Positions 62,488 through 64,000 of a stretch of DNA of 64,000 bases are shown here, piece by piece. Below the pieces are notes generated by a model. It saw only the letters and a program-made list of their open reading frames with translations, ran no database searches and had not been told where the DNA came from. Source of the stretch: Candidatus Hydrogenedentota bacterium (lineage in GTDB: Bacteria > Hydrogenedentota > Hydrogenedentia > Hydrogenedentales > SLHB01). The stretch lies in NCBI GenBank assembly GCA_020849535.1, contig JADLGB010000258.1, positions 16,840 through 80,839 of the forward strand, written 5' to 3'. Positions within the stretch are counted from its first letter, which is position 1; each line of letters begins with the position of its first letter. A program made the translations under genes and the position numbers.

Positions 62488-62958
62488 ATTTCCCCACGGT
62501 CGCGAGAACTCCGTCAACGTTGCACGAAGCCAAAGCACCGAGCCGAACGCAATACAAGATCATCTCACTACGAAGCCGCGAAGACCGCGAAGCGAAGCCA
62601 CGGATTGAGTTCCTCTTCCTTCGCGTCTTCGCGCCTTCGCGGTAAAACTGTCTTCTCTTTCATTCCCAGGGGCAAAGACAAGGCGGTTGGGATGTTCCCC
62701 TCTCCCGCGAGGATGGCAGCACATAGAGTTGCGTTGCTCGACTGCCTTTCCGAGATCCAATGCAATTCTCCAGCGATTGAAAATGGGCAAAAAGTAGACG
62801 CGGTTTGTAACCGCGTCTCTTTGGCTTCAATATACGTGTCCTCCGCAGGCCGCCCGAGGCGGGCTTGGTTCCGGCCTGGCCAGGACCTCGAACTAGATAA
62901 CAGGATTGAAGAAATAACCGGAATTGGGTAGTCTGCCCCTGAACTACCATTGTTGAAG

Positions 62959-63642
62959 ATGAAATACTCAGCTACATTCTTCGTTCTCGGTGGGCTTGTA
63001 ACCTATCTGGCCCTTAGTCTGGGCGGCTGGTGGTATCTTCTCTGCTGGTTCGCTTTCAGTTGCTTCGCGCTCGCCGTTGGGTACGCCGGACTTGACCATC
63101 GAGTTTTTGGGAAGCGGTTTGACGGACGCATTCCGCTTTGGAGCAAGACCGCTCACTTTCCTTACATGCTCTACTCTGCGGTCTTGTGGCATATTGTCCG
63201 TTTGCTCAGCCGGGAGAACCCGACCGATTCGGTGTCCGACAATCTAGTCCTTGGCCGGCGCCTTCATCCGGCAGAGGTTCCTGCTGATATTGCAAACTAT
63301 GTCGATCTTACTGCCGAAATGGAGGATCCAGCCGAGATACGTGCGTCCACGCACTACGTCTGCTTGCCCATCCTCGATGCCGGCATCCCTTCCGCGGAGG
63401 CACTTGAATCGGCGGTTTCTCAATTGGTACCTGGCCGGACCTTCGTACACTGCGCCCAAGGGCACGGCAGGACAGGCTTGTTCGCGCTCGCGTTACTGGC
63501 CCGGTGCCAGCGCATTTCTTCCCTTGAGGAGGGCATGGCGCTGATCAAGTCAGTACGGCCTGGTATTGTCTTAAACAGAAGGCAAGAGCGGTTCATAAGG
63601 GACTATATCGCCAAACAGGCTAATAGCCGTGGTGGCTCATAG
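62959..63642 (+). CDS. Membrane-anchored dual-specificity/tyrosine phosphatase
   Basis: From the ATG at 62959, or a TTG at 62950, this gives 227 residues. Residues about 1-45 hold two membrane helices (ATFFVLGGLVTYLALSLGGW, then WYLLCWFAFSCFALAVGY). A phosphatase domain follows, with the C(x5)R signature HCAQGHGRTG near 164-173 and Asp in the preceding loop region (PILDAG). The signature is that of bacterial/plant-type dual-specificity phosphatases. The substrate could be a protein, lipid or RNA cap-like phosphate. No ribosome binding site is evident before either start. Confidence 0.85.
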   Translation: MKYSATFFVLGGLVTYLALSLGGWWYLLCWFAFSCFALAVGYAGLDHRVFGKRFDGRIPLWSKTAHFPYMLYSAVLWHIVRLLSRENPTDSVSDNLVLGRRLHPAEVPADIANYVDLTAEMEDPAEIRASTHYVCLPILDAGIPSAEALESAVSQLVPGRTFVHCAQGHGRTGLFALALLARCQRISSLEEGMALIKSVRPGIVLNRRQERFIRDYIAKQANSRGGS

Positions 63643-63723
63643 ATTTAATATATCCCCAATAGAAATACATTGCTTGCTTCCATTAACTTCTTGGGGAGAA
63701 TGAGGAAGAACGGAGGCCACGAA

Positions 63724-63882
63724 ATGCATGTGACCATCAAAACGGGTGATATCGTGGAGGAAGATGTTGACGGACTCGTGTGCTCAGGCAACATCTGGCT
63801 CAACATGTCAGGGGGCGTAAATGGGGAATTGCTGCGGCTGGGCGGGGAAGCGATGCAACGCCAACTCCATGACTTGTCCTGA
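63724..63882 (+). pseudogene. Truncated macro-domain gene
   Basis: The ATG at 63724, with GGAGG 7 nt upstream, opens MHVTIKTGDIVEEDVDGLVC then GNIWLNMSGGVNGELLRLGG, the first half of a macro domain (ADP-ribose binding). An in-frame TGA at 63880 stops it after 52 residues, against about 150-180 for the family. No clear continuation is seen in another frame before the window ends. It could be a broken gene, or the rest may lie beyond the edge after a frameshift. Confidence 0.6.
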
Positions 63883-64000
63883 CCAGTACTTGAGTTGACA
63901 GTATCCCTTTGGCGTTGGTTACGTTTTCAGTTCGTTATGCTGCGGGTTCCGCCGCTGCCGCCGCCTCCGACGAGCTATCCGTAGGGCCCATTCTCGGCGG

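Larger units (their letters stand above)
62342..62958. other. Gene-free stretch with palindromes
   Basis: These 617 bases contain two palindromic phrases: a perfect 17-bp stem (62355-62371 with 62392-62408, AGCGCAGGCGTCCCGC type) and GGCGGACATTCCTGTCCGCC (62468-62487). A further low-complexity phrase (CTTCGCGTCTTCGCGCC) lies near 62620-62640. No credible gene is seen. Confidence 0.55.

Noticed and set aside
1..64000. tRNA and rRNA genes
   Set aside because: None recognised by eye on either strand; a short tRNA could still be missed without a covariance search.

Overview
The window is about 60% GC and looks chromosomal. It comes from a Gram-negative, probably environmental bacterium with a large glycan-handling repertoire. 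Tat-exported formylglycine sulfatases, a PEP-CTERM protein, ELWxxDGTxxGT, FG-GAP and thrombospondin-3 repeat surface proteins, a DUF4838 glycosidase, a GH78 rhamnosidase, a REP-type transposase and KDO/heptose nucleotide-sugar genes together suggest a PVC-like or Hydrogenedentota-like lineage. This is an inference from gene content; no rRNA or other marker gene is present.

Layout. 1-7.5 kb: an RhaT-type symporter (cut by the edge), a small secreted protein, two sulfatases, a ModF-like double ABC ATPase and a double metallo-beta-lactamase protein. 7.5-14.6 kb: a strong sigma70 promoter and a 2171-residue repeat-built surface protein. 14.8-18.3 kb: a translationally coupled pair of an exo-glucosaminidase-like GH2 enzyme and a PIG-L deacetylase. 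18.4-27 kb: a DRG/TGS GTPase, a uroporphyrinogen-decarboxylase-like protein, a RAYT transposase, a PEP-CTERM protein, MscL, a HEAT-like secreted protein and a small lipoprotein. 27.3-44.6 kb: a surface-polysaccharide island with wecE, the GDP-heptose set (hddA, gmhA, an hddC-gmhB fusion), gmd, a GDP-mannose-epimerase-like gene, rmlC, a sulfotransferase, kdsB, a flippase-like/alkaline-phosphatase-superfamily fusion, ugd, rmd and an SGNH hydrolase. A three-gene toxin-antitoxin-like module (34.8-36.1 kb) sits inside it. 45-50 kb: LRAT-fold and DUF155 membrane proteins, a DUF4838 glycosidase and a membrane-anchored propeller protein. 50.3-53.4 kb: a 10-bp minisatellite and an aminotransferase/oxidoreductase pair. 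53.4-63.9 kb: GH78, an ORF6N regulator with a mirrored palindrome, an SLC13 transporter, a TPR protein, a Tat-exported oxidoreductase, a membrane dual-specificity phosphatase and a broken macro-domain gene.

The genes fit a cell that both builds a complex surface glycan (heptose, 6-deoxyhexose, uronic acid, KDO, possibly sulfated) and degrades foreign sulfated, rhamnose-rich or amino-sugar glycans. Intergenic DNA is rich in short GC palindromes and 'phrase' repeats, including two elements with perfect terminal inverted repeats of 34 and 29 bp. The main points for follow-up are the ORF6N palindrome with compensatory changes, the self-regulated three-gene module, a possible modified GDP-heptose pathway, and the palindromic repeats together with the RAYT transposase. 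No tRNA, rRNA or CRISPR array was recognised.
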